Positions 33,104 to 42,859 are shown, counted from the stretch's first letter. The stretch is DNA of 64,000 nucleotides from an uncultured Prevotella sp. (GCA_946614435.1 CAMOGW010000008.1:1-64000); one strand, 5' to 3'. The notes: generated by a model from the sequence alone, not told the origin. Numbers and translations are program-made.

Positions 33104-34290
33104 TGCTTGTACCACTCGAACAGGCGCTGCACGCCATCTTCTATCTCTACCTTGTGCGTCCAGCCGAGTGAGTGGAGTTTCTCTACATCAATGAGCTTGC
33201 GCATAGTGCCGTCGGGCTTAGAGGCATCGAACTCTACAGTGCCTTCAAAGCCCACTGCCTTTACCACAAGTTCAGACAGTTCACGAATGGTGAGCTCTTT
33301 GCCAGTGCCCACATTGATGTGACAGTTGCGAATCTCGCCCAATTGGGGTAGGGCACCGCCGCGTCCGGCTGAGTGGTTGCGGTCAACCGAGCCATCTGTA
33401 CTGGCACCGTAGTGAACAGACGAGTATTTCTCAATGCCGATGATGTCGCTGAAGTTTACGTTCAGGAGCACATGCACCGAAGCATCAGCCATGTCCTCGC
33501 TCCAGAGGAACTCGCGCAGCGGAGTGCCTGTACCCCAGAGCACCACCTTGTTGTCATAGATGCCATATTTGGCCAGCACGTCGAGCACCTTCTGAGATTG
33601 TGACTTGAACGCAGAGGAGTGAGCATCAAGCCCCTCGCCAGTGATGCCTTCAACGGGGCGCTTGTTCAGGTCGATGGCAATCTTTTCCCAGTCGCCGTCG
33701 TGAATCAGCTTGGCCAGATACACTTTGCGCATCATGGCTGGCATCACGTGTGAGTTCTCTAAATGGAAGTTGTCGTTAGGGCCGTAGAGGTTGGTGGGCA
33801 TCACGGCAATGTAGTTAGTGCCGTATTGCAGATTGTAGCTTTCGCACATCTTCAGTCCGGCAATCTTGGCGATGGCATACTCCTCATTGGTGTATTCCAG
33901 CGGTGAGGTGAGCAGACAGTCTTCCTTCATGGGCTGTGGGGCATTCTTGGGATAGATGCAGGTGCTGCCTAAGAAGAGCAGCTTCTTCACCCCGTGGGCG
34001 TAAGCCTCACTGATCACGTTGCACTGCATCTTCATGTTCTGCATGATGAAGTCGGCACGGTAAAGCGAATTTGCCATGATGCCGCCCACAAAGGCAGCTG
34101 CCAGCACAACGGCATCGGGGCGCTCTTCATCGAAGAAGTGGCGCACGGCCAGCTGGTCGGTCAGGTCCAGTTCCTTATGGCTCCGTCCCACCAGATTCTT
34201 ATATCCTCGCTGCAACAGGTTGTTCCAAATGGCCGACCCCACCAGTCCGTGGTGTCCTGCCACATATATTTTACTATCTTTACTAAGCAT
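33088..34290 (-). CDS. fcl: GDP-L-fucose synthase
   Basis: A 400-residue short-chain dehydrogenase. NADP motif GHHGLVGSA (13-21), catalytic Ser in GSTCIYP, and Tyr-x3-Lys in EEYAIAK. It carries out the epimerase and reductase steps from GDP-4-keto-6-deoxymannose to GDP-L-fucose. At 400 residues it is longer than the typical 310-320. Extra segments lie in the middle (for example HSSAFKSQSQKVLDVLAKYG and the region around STDGSVDRNHSAG), as in some Bacteroidetes versions. It is the last gene of the manC-gmd-fcl operon, 10 bases after gmd. Confidence 0.93.
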   Translation of the reverse strand: MLSKDSKIYVAGHHGLVGSAIWNNLLQRGYKNLVGRSHKELDLTDQLAVRHFFDEERPDAVVLAAAFVGGIMANSLYRADFIMQNMKMQCNVISEAYAHGVKKLLFLGSTCIYPKNAPQPMKEDCLLTSPLEYTNEEYAIAKIAGLKMCESYNLQYGTNYIAVMPTNLYGPNDNFHLENSHVMPAMMRKVYLAKLIHDGDWEKIAIDLNKRPVEGITGEGLDAHSSAFKSQSQKVLDVLAKYGIYDNKVVLWGTGTPLREFLWSEDMADASVHVLLNVNFSDIIGIEKYSSVHYGASTDGSVDRNHSAGRGGALPQLGEIRNCHINVGTGKELTIRELSELVVKAVGFEGTVEFDASKPDGTMRKLIDVEKLHSLGWTHKVEIEDGVQRLFEWYKQSLST

Positions 34291-34300
34291 GTATCTATTC

Positions 34301-35440
34301 TTATTTCACGATTCCCTTTTCGAGATATTCTGCCAGATTGGTGCGCACTTTGGCTGCTACGCCTTCGGCTGCCACCTTGGCCATGTCGCTCTCGACCATA
34401 ATCTTCACCAGTTCTTCGAATGAAGTCTTGTTCGGATTCCAACCTAACTTGGCCTTGGCCTTCGTGGGATCGCCCCAGAGGTTGACCACATCGGTGGGGC
34501 GGTAGAAGTCGGGAGACACTTCGACGAGCACCTTTCCTTCCAGCGATTCACCCGCTTTTGAGGCTTGACAGTTCCTTTCGTCTTTCACGCATACGCCAAT
34601 CTCGCTTGCACCTTCGCCACGGAATTCAAGTTCGATACCTACGTGTTTGAAAGCATAGTAGCAGAACTCGCGTACAGAGTGCTGAATCCCCGTCGCAATA
34701 ACAAAGTCATCGGGCTTGTCTTGCTGTAGAATGAGCCACATGCATTCCACGTAGTCCTTGGCATAGCCCCAGTCGCGTAGTGAGCTGAGGTTGCCCAGAT
34801 AGAGCTTGTTCTGCAGTCCCTGATGGATGCGTGCAGCCGCCAATGTGATCTTACGGGTGACGAAGGTCTCGCCACGGCGCTCACTCTCGTGGTTGAACAG
34901 AATGCCCGAGCAGCAGTACATGTTGTAAGCCTCGCGATATTCCTTCACAATCCAGAAGCCATACTGCTTGGCTACGGCGTATGGAGAGTAGGGGTGGAAC
35001 GGCGTGTTCTCATTCTGCGGAACCTCTTCCACCTTGCCATAGAGCTCTGAAGTAGATGCCTGATAGATGCGGCAGGTATCTGACAATCCCAGTTGGCGAA
35101 CGGCTTCAAGAATGCGCAGCACACCCACAGCATCAACGTCGGCTGTGAACTCAGGCGAGTCGAAACTCACCTGCACATGGCTCTGTGCAGCCAGATTATA
35201 TATTTCGGTGGGGCGCACTTTGCCAATGACGCCCAAGATAGACATAGAGTCGCCCATATCTGCATAGTGCAGGTGAAAGTTGGGCTTGCCTTCAAGATGG
35301 GCAATGCGTTCACGATAGTCAACGGATGAGCGGCGGATCGTGCCGTGTACCTCATAACCTTTCTCCAACAGGAGCTCAGCCAGATAGGAACCGTCCTGAC
35401 CAGTGATGCCCGTAATGAGGGCAATGTTTTTCTTTTCCAT
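34301..35440 (-). CDS. gmd: GDP-mannose 4,6-dehydratase
   Basis: A 379-residue short-chain dehydrogenase/reductase: [15 protein letters not shown] (11-25) binds [15 protein letters not shown] and [14 protein letters not shown] give the Ser/Tyr-x3-Lys active site, and the [12 protein letters not shown] stretch binds GDP-sugar. It converts GDP-D-mannose to GDP-4-keto-6-deoxy-D-mannose. The start overlaps the manC stop by one base (TAATG), so translation is coupled. The product feeds fcl. The fucose probably goes into surface polysaccharide or protein O-glycans, as known in Bacteroides. Confidence 0.95.
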   Translation of the reverse strand: MEKKNIALITGITGQDGSYLAELLLEKGYEVHGTIRRSSVDYRERIAHLEGKPNFHLHYADMGDSMSILGVIGKVRPTEIYNLAAQSHVQVSFDSPEFTADVDAVGVLRILEAVRQLGLSDTCRIYQASTSELYGKVEEVPQNENTPFHPYSPYAVAKQYGFWIVKEYREAYNMYCCSGILFNHESERRGETFVTRKITLAAARIHQGLQNKLYLGNLSSLRDWGYAKDYVECMWLILQQDKPDDFVIATGIQHSVREFCYYAFKHVGIELEFRGEGASEIGVCVKDERNCQASKAGESLEGKVLVEVSPDFYRPTDVVNLWGDPTKAKAKLGWNPNKTSFEELVKIMVESDMAKVAAEGVAAKVRTNLAEYLEKGIVK

Positions 35441-36507
35441 TAGTTTTCTTCGCTAAATTGTTTAATACGTTGTTCCTCTGAGAGTTTGCAGATGAGCAGC
35501 GTGTCATCGTGCTCAGCCACGATGTAGCCGTCCAGTCCTTGCACCACGACCTTCTTCTCTTGGGCAGTGTGTACCATGCAGTTGTGACATTCAAACAGCT
35601 GCACGTCCTGGCCGATGGCAGCATTGCCGTAGAGGTCGCGTTTGCTCTGGGTCTGCAGTGAGCCCCAAGTTCCCAAGTCGCTCCATCCGAAGTCGGCAGG
35701 ACAAACGAAAATCTCATCGGCCTTCTCCATGATGGCATAATCGACCGATATGTTTTCGCAAGTGGGGAACTTCTGATTTACAACCTCTTGCTCCTTAGGA
35801 GTGCCGTAGCTGGGCAGCATGCTTTCGAAGATCTTAGCCAGCTTGGGCTGATACATTCGGAAGGCATTGACGATGGTGTTCACGTTCCAGATGAAGATGC
35901 CAGCATTCCAGAAATAGTTGTTCTGCTTGATATATTCTTCAGCCGTAGCCAGATCGGGCTTTTCGCGGAACGAGTCAACACGGAAGATGCCCTTGTTCCG
36001 CAGTGAGGGCGCTGCCAGGTTGGCCTGAATGTAGCCATATCCTGTTTCGGGACGCGACGGTTTCATGCCCAGCGTGATGATGGCATCAGTATCGCAGGTA
36101 AACTTCATGCAGTCATTGATGACGCGCTGAAACTCCTGCACGTTCATCACGATATGATCAGAAGGGGTCACCACAATATTTGCCTTTGGGTCCTTCTTCT
36201 TGATGCGCCACGACACGTAGGCAATACAAGGAGCGGTGTTGCGTCGGCATGGTTCACAGAGAATGTTCGTCTCTGGCATGCCGGGCAGTTGAGCCTTCAC
36301 AATGTCGGCATATTTCTCATTGGTCACCACCCAGATGTTTTCAGGGGCAACCAAGTCGCCGAAGCGTTCTACAGTTAACTGAAGGAGTGTCTTGCCGACT
36401 CCAAGTACGTCGATGAATTGTTTCGGTTGTTCGGGGGTGCTCATGGGCCAGAAACGACTTCCCACGCCACCTGCCATAATAACCAGATGATTGTTAATTC
36501 GAGCCAT
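35440..36507 (-). CDS. manC: Mannose-1-phosphate guanylyltransferase
   Basis: A 356-residue nucleotidyltransferase counting from the ATG at 36507; the longer open frame upstream crosses the promoter. [11 protein letters not shown] (11-21) is the signature of sugar-nucleotide pyrophosphorylases, and VTPSDHIV and FREKPD follow in order. It makes GDP-mannose from mannose-1-phosphate and GTP. It has no C-terminal isomerase domain, so it is the short form. First gene of the GDP-fucose operon. Confidence 0.92.
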   Translation of the reverse strand: MARINNHLVIMAGGVGSRFWPMSTPEQPKQFIDVLGVGKTLLQLTVERFGDLVAPENIWVVTNEKYADIVKAQLPGMPETNILCEPCRRNTAPCIAYVSWRIKKKDPKANIVVTPSDHIVMNVQEFQRVINDCMKFTCDTDAIITLGMKPSRPETGYGYIQANLAAPSLRNKGIFRVDSFREKPDLATAEEYIKQNNYFWNAGIFIWNVNTIVNAFRMYQPKLAKIFESMLPSYGTPKEQEVVNQKFPTCENISVDYAIMEKADEIFVCPADFGWSDLGTWGSLQTQSKRDLYGNAAIGQDVQLFECHNCMVHTAQEKKVVVQGLDGYIVAEHDDTLLICKLSEEQRIKQFSEEN

Positions 36508-36533
36508 AGTGCGTTCTTTTTTTAAATAATCTG

Positions 36534-36565
36534 CAAAGGTAAGGAAAAAAGGTGAAAAAAGCAAA
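36534..36565 (-). promoter_or_regulatory. Promoter of the GDP-fucose operon
   Basis: TACCTTTG (plus 36534-36541, minus strand) and TTTG (plus 36562-36565) are 20 bases apart. The predicted leader is about 20 bases. Confidence 0.7.
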
Positions 36566-36666
36566 TAAAATGTTGTTTTTCGCTTACAATCTTTAAATAT
36601 GTCAAAAAGAAAGCTCCTTTTGTGGAAACACACTGCAAAATGAAGCCTGATTCATAGAATAAGTAT

Positions 36667-36674
36667 TACCTTTG
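36667..36674 (+). promoter_or_regulatory. -7 element of the membrane protein gene
   Basis: TACCTTTG in the divergent region, 45 bases before the ATG at 36720. Exact consensus match; no clear upstream TTTG at the usual distance. Confidence 0.6.
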
Positions 36675-36719
36675 CGACATAAATAAGAGAACCATAACCA
36701 TCAAGCCATTAAAAAAATT

Positions 36720-37460
36720 ATGGAACGTTTATTATATGTCGCAACGCTCCTTGCCACGGGTGTACTCAATATGCTGATAGCCATTTTCCTGCTGAAGGAC
36801 AGCAAGCACTATCGTGAACAGAAAGACTATTATCGTGCCCGTATCCTCACTATTGTCTGGCTATTTGCGTTTGGTATAGGTTATCTGGTGCATGCCGTTT
36901 TTCAGTGGCGCTTCACATGGCCCACTGCGGCATCGGCACTTACTGCTTCCTACTTCCATATCGGGGCCGTCTGTTTCAGTTGGGGCTATACGCCGCTTCT
37001 TGATCCTACATATTTCACGAAGAAGATTGTGGTGCGCGACAGCGTTCTGTTGGCCGTCGGATTGATTGTTTACTGGACGGCAGCCCTGCTTCGAGTATAT
37101 GCACCGTTCTATTCACTTTTCTCATTTCTCTTTTTCTTCATCTATGCTTTCATCGTGGCTTACACCTTCTATACCACATTTAACCGTGTGAGCTATCGGC
37201 GTATCAGAATGGGGGCGGGTAGCATAAGTGGATTCATCCAGTGGATGCAAATCTGTTGTGACCTGATTGTGCTCTTCGGCATTGGCAGCGTTGCCATCAC
37301 GGCTGCATTCCATACCGAGGTCATTCCGTTCTGTCTGCTATTGATTGCAGGTTTCGGAATGTTCGCCTATATTGCTTATTCCATTGATAAGTATGGCCCC
37401 GTTATTACGAAAAGCGCATCCCATCCGATTTCCCATTCTACATCCCATTTGAGAGTATAA
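36720..37460 (+). CDS. Seven-helix-type membrane protein of unknown function
   Basis: A 246-residue protein with about seven hydrophobic helices (near 5-23, 43-62, 72-92, 104-124, 128-150, 175-195 and 203-222) and a Ser/His-rich cytoplasmic tail. I recognise no catalytic motif. The layout resembles the sensor half of Bacteroidetes seven-helix membrane regulators, but no output domain follows. It stands alone between divergent manC and a convergent DedA gene, and its 3' end is followed closely by a CATCTGCTCC palindrome. Confidence 0.7.
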   Translation: MERLLYVATLLATGVLNMLIAIFLLKDSKHYREQKDYYRARILTIVWLFAFGIGYLVHAVFQWRFTWPTAASALTASYFHIGAVCFSWGYTPLLDPTYFTKKIVVRDSVLLAVGLIVYWTAALLRVYAPFYSLFSFLFFFIYAFIVAYTFYTTFNRVSYRRIRMGAGSISGFIQWMQICCDLIVLFGIGSVAITAAFHTEVIPFCLLLIAGFGMFAYIAYSIDKYGPVITKSASHPISHSTSHLRV

Positions 37461-37482
37461 TTGCCACTATAAGAAAGTTTGC

Positions 37483-37565
37483 AAAACATCTGCTCCATCT
37501 GCTCCGCCTGTTATCGCTTTGATAGTCAGGATTTTAAGTTAGTTGCAGATGGGAGCAGATGTTTT
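37483..37565. repeat. CATCTGCTCC palindrome copy (convergent gap)
   Basis: The left arm 37483-37505 is identical to 21601-21623. The right arm 37545-37565 is a slightly shifted inverted copy (GCAGATGGGAGCAGATG). It lies between the convergent membrane-protein and DedA genes, where it could terminate both. No 22-bp array accompanies this copy. Confidence 0.8.
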
Positions 37566-37583
37566 TATCTGTCACCAGCCAAT

Positions 37584-38195
37584 TTACTTCTTCACGTACT
37601 TCTTTCCTACGAAGTAGAGAATGACGAGGGCGACGAGGGCGAGGATGCCGAAGACGATGTAGTGGTTGTACTGCTCGATGGTAGCTTCGAGCTGGTCTTC
37701 GGGCACGACGGCATGCAGATACCAGCCCATTGCGGCAAGGGTGGCGTGCCATGCACCTGCACCCAGAGTGGTGTAGAGCAGGAACTTCCAGTAGTTCATG
37801 CGGGCCAGACCGGCAGGGAGGGAGATGAGGTGACGAATGCCGGGAATGAGACGGCCCGTGAGGGTGGCCACAATGCCGTGGTCGTCAAAGTAGCGCTCGC
37901 TCTTCTCCACTTTCTCCTGATTGAGCAGGCACATCTTGCCCCATTTGCTGTTGGCAAATTTATAGATGACAGGACGGCCCACATAGAGGGCCACGAAATA
38001 GTTGATGGAAGCACCGAGGTCGGCTCCAATCGTAGCGAAGAGTACAACCAGGAGCACGTTGAGACTGCCGCCGGCAGCATGATAGGCAGCCGGAGCCACC
38101 ACGAGTTCGGAAGGTACGGGGATAACGGTACTCTCCAGCAGCATGAGCAGCAGGATGGTGCCGTAGTTGAGGTTGCTAAGCAATGAGGAAATCAT
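37584..38195 (-). CDS. DedA family membrane protein
   Basis: A 203-residue polytopic protein of the DedA/SNARE-associated family. ESTVIPVPSELVVAPAAY and FATIGADLGASINYFVALYVG, then RLIPGIRHLISLPAGLARM, are the signature regions with the conserved Glu and Arg residues. DedA proteins act as lipid flippases or support membrane homeostasis in the inner membrane. It is the last gene of the glnS-TPR-dedA set, starting 34 bases after the TPR gene. Confidence 0.9.
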   Translation of the reverse strand: MISSLLSNLNYGTILLLMLLESTVIPVPSELVVAPAAYHAAGGSLNVLLVVLFATIGADLGASINYFVALYVGRPVIYKFANSKWGKMCLLNQEKVEKSERYFDDHGIVATLTGRLIPGIRHLISLPAGLARMNYWKFLLYTTLGAGAWHATLAAMGWYLHAVVPEDQLEATIEQYNHYIVFGILALVALVILYFVGKKYVKK

Positions 38196-38229
38196 AAATG
38201 TTAAGTGTTCTGTTTTTTTTTATCGAGTT

Positions 38230-39678
38230 TCAGTCTTCTCTGAGTTTTTCTTTCACGTAGTCGTAGTATTTCTCTGGTTGAAGCTCGGCGGGGAAGAGGT
38301 GGTTGAGCACCATGCGGCACTCAGTGGGATTCACCTCGCAGGCTTTCTTGAGATATGTCAGATATTCGTCATAACGCTTCAGGTCGTGACAGCACAGTGC
38401 CATGTAGGCATAGCCCTCGTTGTTGCTCTCTTCGGCTATCTGGAAGAAGCGGAGCAGCATGTTGTAGGTGGCCTCCAAGTATTTGTTGTCGTAGAGTGAA
38501 ACAATGACGCGCAGGAGCGTCTGCGTGGCATTGTCACTGTTGACGACGGCATTGCGGAACATGTCCTCGGCCTCGTCCAGTCTGCCTGCTGCGAGATAAA
38601 CGTGCCCCTTGATGACCATGATCTGCACGTGGTCGCAGTCCATCTTATCGGTCTCGTCCAGGTATTGCAGTGCCTTGTCGGTCTCGTTGCGCTCGCTGTA
38701 GGCGAAGGCCAACTCTTGGTAAATGTCGGGTAGATAGCGTGACAGCTCGTCCATGTCGTTGCCGGCATTCTGCCGGGCCACCTCCTCGCCGTGTTGCAGT
38801 AGTGTGATGGCCTCGTCGGTCAGCCCCACGTTGATGAGGCATGTGCCTTCGTGCAGGATGGCAAACTCGTCGTTGGGCACCTGTTCGAGATAGCGGTGAT
38901 AGTATTCGCGTGCCTCTTCGTAGTTGTTCAGCCGGTACAGGCCGTTGGCCTTGGCAATGAGGCCCTCCGGGTCCTTGGGGTCGATGGCGATGGCATACTC
39001 GCTGCTCTGAATGGCGTTGGAATAGTCTTCGTTCATGAACTGTGCCGAGGCCAGTGCGTTCCAGTATCGTTTCTGAAAGGGATCGGTATCGATGAGCTCG
39101 TTGAACAGCTTCTCTGAGTCCTTGTATTTGCCAAGTCCGAAGAGGGTGCGCGCCATGATTTCCTTGAATTCAGGCGTGTCCTCATATCGTGCGCGGTTCA
39201 TCCACTCCATAGCCTTGTCGCTCTGTCCGTAGTCCGAGTAGATGTTGGCCACGTCAACCACAAAGTCCTGATATTCCTCGGCAGGCACTTTCTTAAACTC
39301 CTCGCGAAAGTAGTCGTCGGCTTCCTGTATGCGTCCTTCTACGATGAGAATCTCGCCACGGTCGTAGATGTAGTCGGGCTCGTTTTTCTCTACAATCTGG
39401 TCGAGCAGTTGCCAGGCTCGTTGGGTATCGCCGTTGTAGAGCGCCTCGTGTATGCGATAGGTGAGGGGAGCGATAGCTCCGGGCGACAAGCTCAGTGCCA
39501 GCTGAATGGCCGACTCTGCCTCTTCGGGATGCTCCGTCATTTGGTAGTAGTCGGCTATTTCGGCCAGCTCGTCGGCATCCATGAACACGGGTTGCCCCGT
39601 GCTCACAGCTGTCTCGTATTCAGCGAGCAACTCGCGAAACTCGTCGCTGTCGAAGTATTCGTCACCTGTCTTTTTCAA
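38230..39678 (-). CDS. Tetratricopeptide repeat protein
   Basis: A 482-residue soluble protein made almost entirely of TPR-like helical pairs (for example YWNALASAQFMNEDYSNAIQ, IAKANGLYRLNNYEEAREYY and ELAFAYSERNETDKALQYLD). No signal peptide or other domain was seen. TPR arrays mediate protein-protein contacts; the partner is unknown. Its start overlaps the glnS stop by four bases (ATGA), so it is translated with glnS. Confidence 0.9.
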   Translation of the reverse strand: MKKTGDEYFDSDEFRELLAEYETAVSTGQPVFMDADELAEIADYYQMTEHPEEAESAIQLALSLSPGAIAPLTYRIHEALYNGDTQRAWQLLDQIVEKNEPDYIYDRGEILIVEGRIQEADDYFREEFKKVPAEEYQDFVVDVANIYSDYGQSDKAMEWMNRARYEDTPEFKEIMARTLFGLGKYKDSEKLFNELIDTDPFQKRYWNALASAQFMNEDYSNAIQSSEYAIAIDPKDPEGLIAKANGLYRLNNYEEAREYYHRYLEQVPNDEFAILHEGTCLINVGLTDEAITLLQHGEEVARQNAGNDMDELSRYLPDIYQELAFAYSERNETDKALQYLDETDKMDCDHVQIMVIKGHVYLAAGRLDEAEDMFRNAVVNSDNATQTLLRVIVSLYDNKYLEATYNMLLRFFQIAEESNNEGYAYMALCCHDLKRYDEYLTYLKKACEVNPTECRMVLNHLFPAELQPEKYYDYVKEKLRED

Positions 39679-41462
39679 CTCTTCAGTCCTACGGTTTTGT
39701 TAAACACCAGATGGTCGGGTGTCGATACGGGGTCAACGTTGAAGTAGCCGATGCGCTGGAACTGCAGGTAGCTGAGTGGCTTCATCGTGGCAGCGAAGGG
39801 CTCTACGTAGCATTCGCTGAGCACATGCAGCGAGTCGGGATTGATGATTTGCTTCATGGCTGTCACGGCATCGCACTGCTGCTCCTCGCGAATGGCAGCC
39901 ATGTCGTCGCGCGGATTCTCTACCTTCCACAGACGGTCGTAGAGTCGCACTTCGGCCTTCACCGCATGAGCACAGCTCACCCAGTGGAGCGTCTTGCCCT
40001 TGATCTTGCGGTCGGCACCGGGCAGACCGCTGCGTGTCTCGGGATCGTAGGTGCAGTAGATAGTGGTCACGCGGCCCTCGCTGTCTTTGTCGCAAGGGTG
40101 CTCCTCGTTGCACTTGATGATGTAGGCATTCTTCAGTCTCACCTCTTTGCCGGGTGCCAGGCGCATGAACTTCTTCTCGGCCACCTCCTGGAAGTCGCTG
40201 CGCTCAATCCAGAGCTCGCGGCTGAACTCGATGGTGTGTGTGCCGTCGGCCTCGTTTTCAGGATTATTGATAGCCGTGAGCTGTTCCACCTGTCCCTCGG
40301 GATAGTTGGTGATGACCACTTTCACGGGGTCGAGCACAGCCGAAACGCGGATGGCTCGCGCGTTCAGGTCGTCGCGCACCACGCTCTCGAGCAGCGCCAT
40401 GTCGTTCAGTGCGTCGAGCTTGGTGTAGCCAATCTTGTCGATGAACTTCACAATGCTTTCGGGCGAGTAGCCACGACGGCGGAATCCGCAGATAGTGGGC
40501 ATGCGGGGATCGTCCCATCCGCTCACCATGCCGTTCTGTACGAGAGCTAGCAGGTTGCGCTTCGACATGAGCGTGTAGTTCAGGTTCAGCTTGTTGAACT
40601 CCGTCTGTCGGGGGCCGGAGTAAGTGGAGAGCTGGGCATTGAGCGTTGCGAGCTTGCTGCCGCTCTCGGCATCCTTGCCGCAGTCGGCAATCCACTCGCG
40701 CATCCAGCCTACGAACAGGTCGTAGAGGGGGCGGTGCTCCACAAACTCTAGCGTGCACCACGAGTGGGTCACGCCCTCCAGATAGTCGCTCTGTCCGTGG
40801 GTGAAGTCATACATGGGGTAGGCATTCCACTTCGTACCCGTCTTCACGTGGGGAATGTTCAGCACGCGATAGAGCAGGGGGTCGCGAAACAGCATGTTGG
40901 GATGCGCCATGTCAATCTTGGCGCGGAGCACCAGCGTGCCCGGCTCGCATTTTCCGCTGTTCATGAACTCAAATAGGCGCAGATTTTCTTCTGTGGGGCG
41001 GTCGCGATAGGGGCTGTTGGTGCCGGGCGAAGTGGTAGTGCCCTTCTGCTGGGCTATCACTTCGGCGCTCTGCTCGTCAACATAGGCGCGTCCCTGCTTG
41101 ATGAGCCACACGGCAAAGTCCCACAGCTGCTGGAAGTAGTCGGAGGCATAATACACGTTGGCCCACTCGAAGCCCAGCCACTTGATGTCCTGTTCTATGT
41201 TCTCTATATATTCCGTGTCCTCCTTCACGGGGTTGGTGTCGTCGAAGCGCAGGTTGCACACGCCGCCGTATTTCTTGGCTAGTCCGAAGTCGATGGCAAT
41301 CGCCTTGGCGTGTCCGATGTGCAGGTAGCCGTTAGGTTCAGGTGGGAATCGCGTCTGAATACGTCCGCCGTTCTTGCCGGCAGCCAGATCGTCAATCACT
41401 ATCTGTTCAACGAAGCTCACAGACTTCTTCTCCTCGCTCTCATTTGTCGCTTTTTCAGTCAT
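39675..41462 (-). CDS. glnS: Glutamine--tRNA ligase
   Basis: A 595-residue class I aminoacyl-tRNA synthetase. HIGH (48-51) within PPEPNGYLHIGHAKAI, the KMSKS-equivalent LMSKRNL near residue 298, and a C-terminal anticodon-binding beta-barrel (FQEVAEKKFMRLAPGKEVRL). It charges tRNA-Gln with glutamine in the cytosol. First gene of an operon with a TPR and a DedA gene. The promoter lies at 41492-41499. Confidence 0.96.
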   Translation of the reverse strand: MTEKATNESEEKKSVSFVEQIVIDDLAAGKNGGRIQTRFPPEPNGYLHIGHAKAIAIDFGLAKKYGGVCNLRFDDTNPVKEDTEYIENIEQDIKWLGFEWANVYYASDYFQQLWDFAVWLIKQGRAYVDEQSAEVIAQQKGTTTSPGTNSPYRDRPTEENLRLFEFMNSGKCEPGTLVLRAKIDMAHPNMLFRDPLLYRVLNIPHVKTGTKWNAYPMYDFTHGQSDYLEGVTHSWCTLEFVEHRPLYDLFVGWMREWIADCGKDAESGSKLATLNAQLSTYSGPRQTEFNKLNLNYTLMSKRNLLALVQNGMVSGWDDPRMPTICGFRRRGYSPESIVKFIDKIGYTKLDALNDMALLESVVRDDLNARAIRVSAVLDPVKVVITNYPEGQVEQLTAINNPENEADGTHTIEFSRELWIERSDFQEVAEKKFMRLAPGKEVRLKNAYIIKCNEEHPCDKDSEGRVTTIYCTYDPETRSGLPGADRKIKGKTLHWVSCAHAVKAEVRLYDRLWKVENPRDDMAAIREEQQCDAVTAMKQIINPDSLHVLSECYVEPFAATMKPLSYLQFQRIGYFNVDPVSTPDHLVFNKTVGLKS

Positions 41463-41491
41463 ATCCGTATATGTTTGTTTGTTTTAGGGTG

Positions 41492-41499
41492 CAAAGTTA
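41492..41499 (-). promoter_or_regulatory. -7 element of the glnS operon
   Basis: TAACTTTG on the minus strand, 29 bases before the ATG at 41462. Beyond it, the gene-free stretch up to 41932 holds a palindrome and array 2. Confidence 0.65.
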
Positions 41500-41598
41500 A
41501 TCATTTTATTTGAGAAAAAGTAAATGTATGGTAAATTATTTCTTTGTTGTCTTTTCAGCATTGTTCTGAGCATTGTTCCGAGTTTTGGACGCTGAAAT

Positions 41599-41685
41599 CA
41601 TCTGCTCCGTCTGCTCCTCATCTGCTCCGTTTGTAAGTATCAGTAGGTCAGATGGTTGCAGATAGGGGAGCAGATGGAGCAGATG
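41599..41685. repeat. CATCTGCTCC palindrome copy beside array 2
   Basis: The left part carries three CTGCTCC units (41599-41628) and the right arm is 41667-41685 (GGAGCAGATGGAGCAGATG), identical to the 5' part of the arm at 21670. It is the same family as the copies at 21591-22028 and 37483-37565. Confidence 0.8.
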
Positions 41686-41738
41686 AATTGCAAAAATATA
41701 TAGAAGAGAGTGAGTAGATGATTGAAGCGTTCAGAAAC

Positions 41739-41914
41739 GATCATCTCACCGTTCAGAACGAATCGCCTCATTGTTTAGTTTAGATCGCTTCACCGTTTAG
41801 TTTAGATGGCATCACAATCTAGGCTAAATCGTGTCACGAGTTAGGTTCAATCGCGTCATTATTTAGCCTAAATTGCGCCATGGTTCAGGAGAGATCGCGT
41901 CGTGAAACAGCCTG
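41739..41914. repeat. Array 2 of degenerate 22-bp units
   Basis: Eight units run from 41739. Six in succession begin exactly 22 bases apart at 41783, 41805, 41827, 41849, 41871 and 41893; earlier ones start at 41739 and 41760. Units open with RATCGCGTCA and close with TTTAGSYTA; AT (2-3), C (9) and AG (17-18) are the steadiest positions. It lies in non-coding DNA between the palindrome and the histidine kinase stop at 41933. The consensus matches array 1 in the same orientation. Confidence 0.8.
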
Positions 41915-41932
41915 AACAGGCAGCTCGGCAGT

Positions 41933-42859
41933 TTATTGTTTTTTCTGGATTGAAAACTCGAATGTGAGGCCTCCTGTTTCGGGGGTGCTGACCGTGATGT
42001 TCCCACCATGCAGCACCACGGCATTCTTAACAATGGAGAGACCAAGGCCCGTTCCACCCATGTCTCGGCTGCGACCTTTGTCAATGCGATAGAAACGCTC
42101 AAAGATGCGGGGCAGGTGTTCAGCTGGGATGCCGATGCCGTTGTCTCTGAATGTAAACTGCCAAAAGTCGGGGCGTTGTTGGGCAGAAATCTCGATGGTA
42201 GTGCCCTGCCCGGCATAGTTGATGGCATTGTCCATCAGATTTCGGAAAATACTGTAGAGCAGCGAATAGTTGCCCTGAACGATGATGTCTTGTGGCAGAT
42301 AGTTGCGCAATGTCATTTGCCGATGCTCCAAGGCGATGGCTGTTTCTTGTGCAATGTCGGCAAAGAGAATGGCGATGTTGACGCGCTCCTTCGTAATCAG
42401 GTCTTTGGCATAATCCATTCGGTTCAGGGTGGAAATGTCCTGTAGCAATGTCGCCAGTCGATGGGCCTGTGCGTTGGTGCGGATGATGAACTGATGCTTC
42501 ACCTCTTCCGTGATGTTTTGACTCTCCAGAATGGTGTCAGTGTAACCGAGGATGCTGGCCACGGGCGTTTTCAGTTCGTGGGCGATGTTCTGAGTCAGTT
42601 CGCGGCGCATGCGGTTTTCCTTCTCCGCCTGTTCGCGGCTGATGCGCTCGTCCATCCGCTTGGCGTAGCGAAACAGCAGGAAGCCAAGCCCTGCCATTAC
42701 GATGAGCGAAAAAAGCAGCAAGTGCCAGTCGCTGACCTCATTGAACGGCATGATGAATTTGCGGTCGTAGTCCTCGAAAACTATAAAGATGGTGGCATAC
42801 GCCAGATACACAGCCATCACGCTGAGCCACATCTTCTGTCCTTCAGATAGCTTCTTCAT
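41933..42859 (-). CDS. Sensor histidine kinase (PhoR-like)
   Basis: A 308-residue membrane kinase. Two transmembrane helices (about 10-28 and 45-64) with only a short periplasmic loop. The phospho-acceptor is His94 in NIAHELKTPVAS, followed by the N box (NLMDNAINYA) and G box DMGGTGLGLSIV. It overlaps the response regulator by four bases, so the pair is coupled. Short-loop PhoR-type kinases sense through a partner transporter. A Na/Pi transporter gene lies next door, so phosphate sensing is a reasonable inference. Confidence 0.92.
   Translation of the reverse strand: MKKLSEGQKMWLSVMAVYLAYATIFIVFEDYDRKFIMPFNEVSDWHLLLFSLIVMAGLGFLLFRYAKRMDERISREQAEKENRMRRELTQNIAHELKTPVASILGYTDTILESQNITEEVKHQFIIRTNAQAHRLATLLQDISTLNRMDYAKDLITKERVNIAILFADIAQETAIALEHRQMTLRNYLPQDIIVQGNYSLLYSIFRNLMDNAINYAGQGTTIEISAQQRPDFWQFTFRDNGIGIPAEHLPRIFERFYRIDKGRSRDMGGTGLGLSIVKNAVVLHGGNITVSTPETGGLTFEFSIQKKQ

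Noticed and set aside
41739..41914. CRISPR array
   Set aside because: Units are degenerate, contiguous at 22 bases and without distinct spacers; no cas gene is seen.
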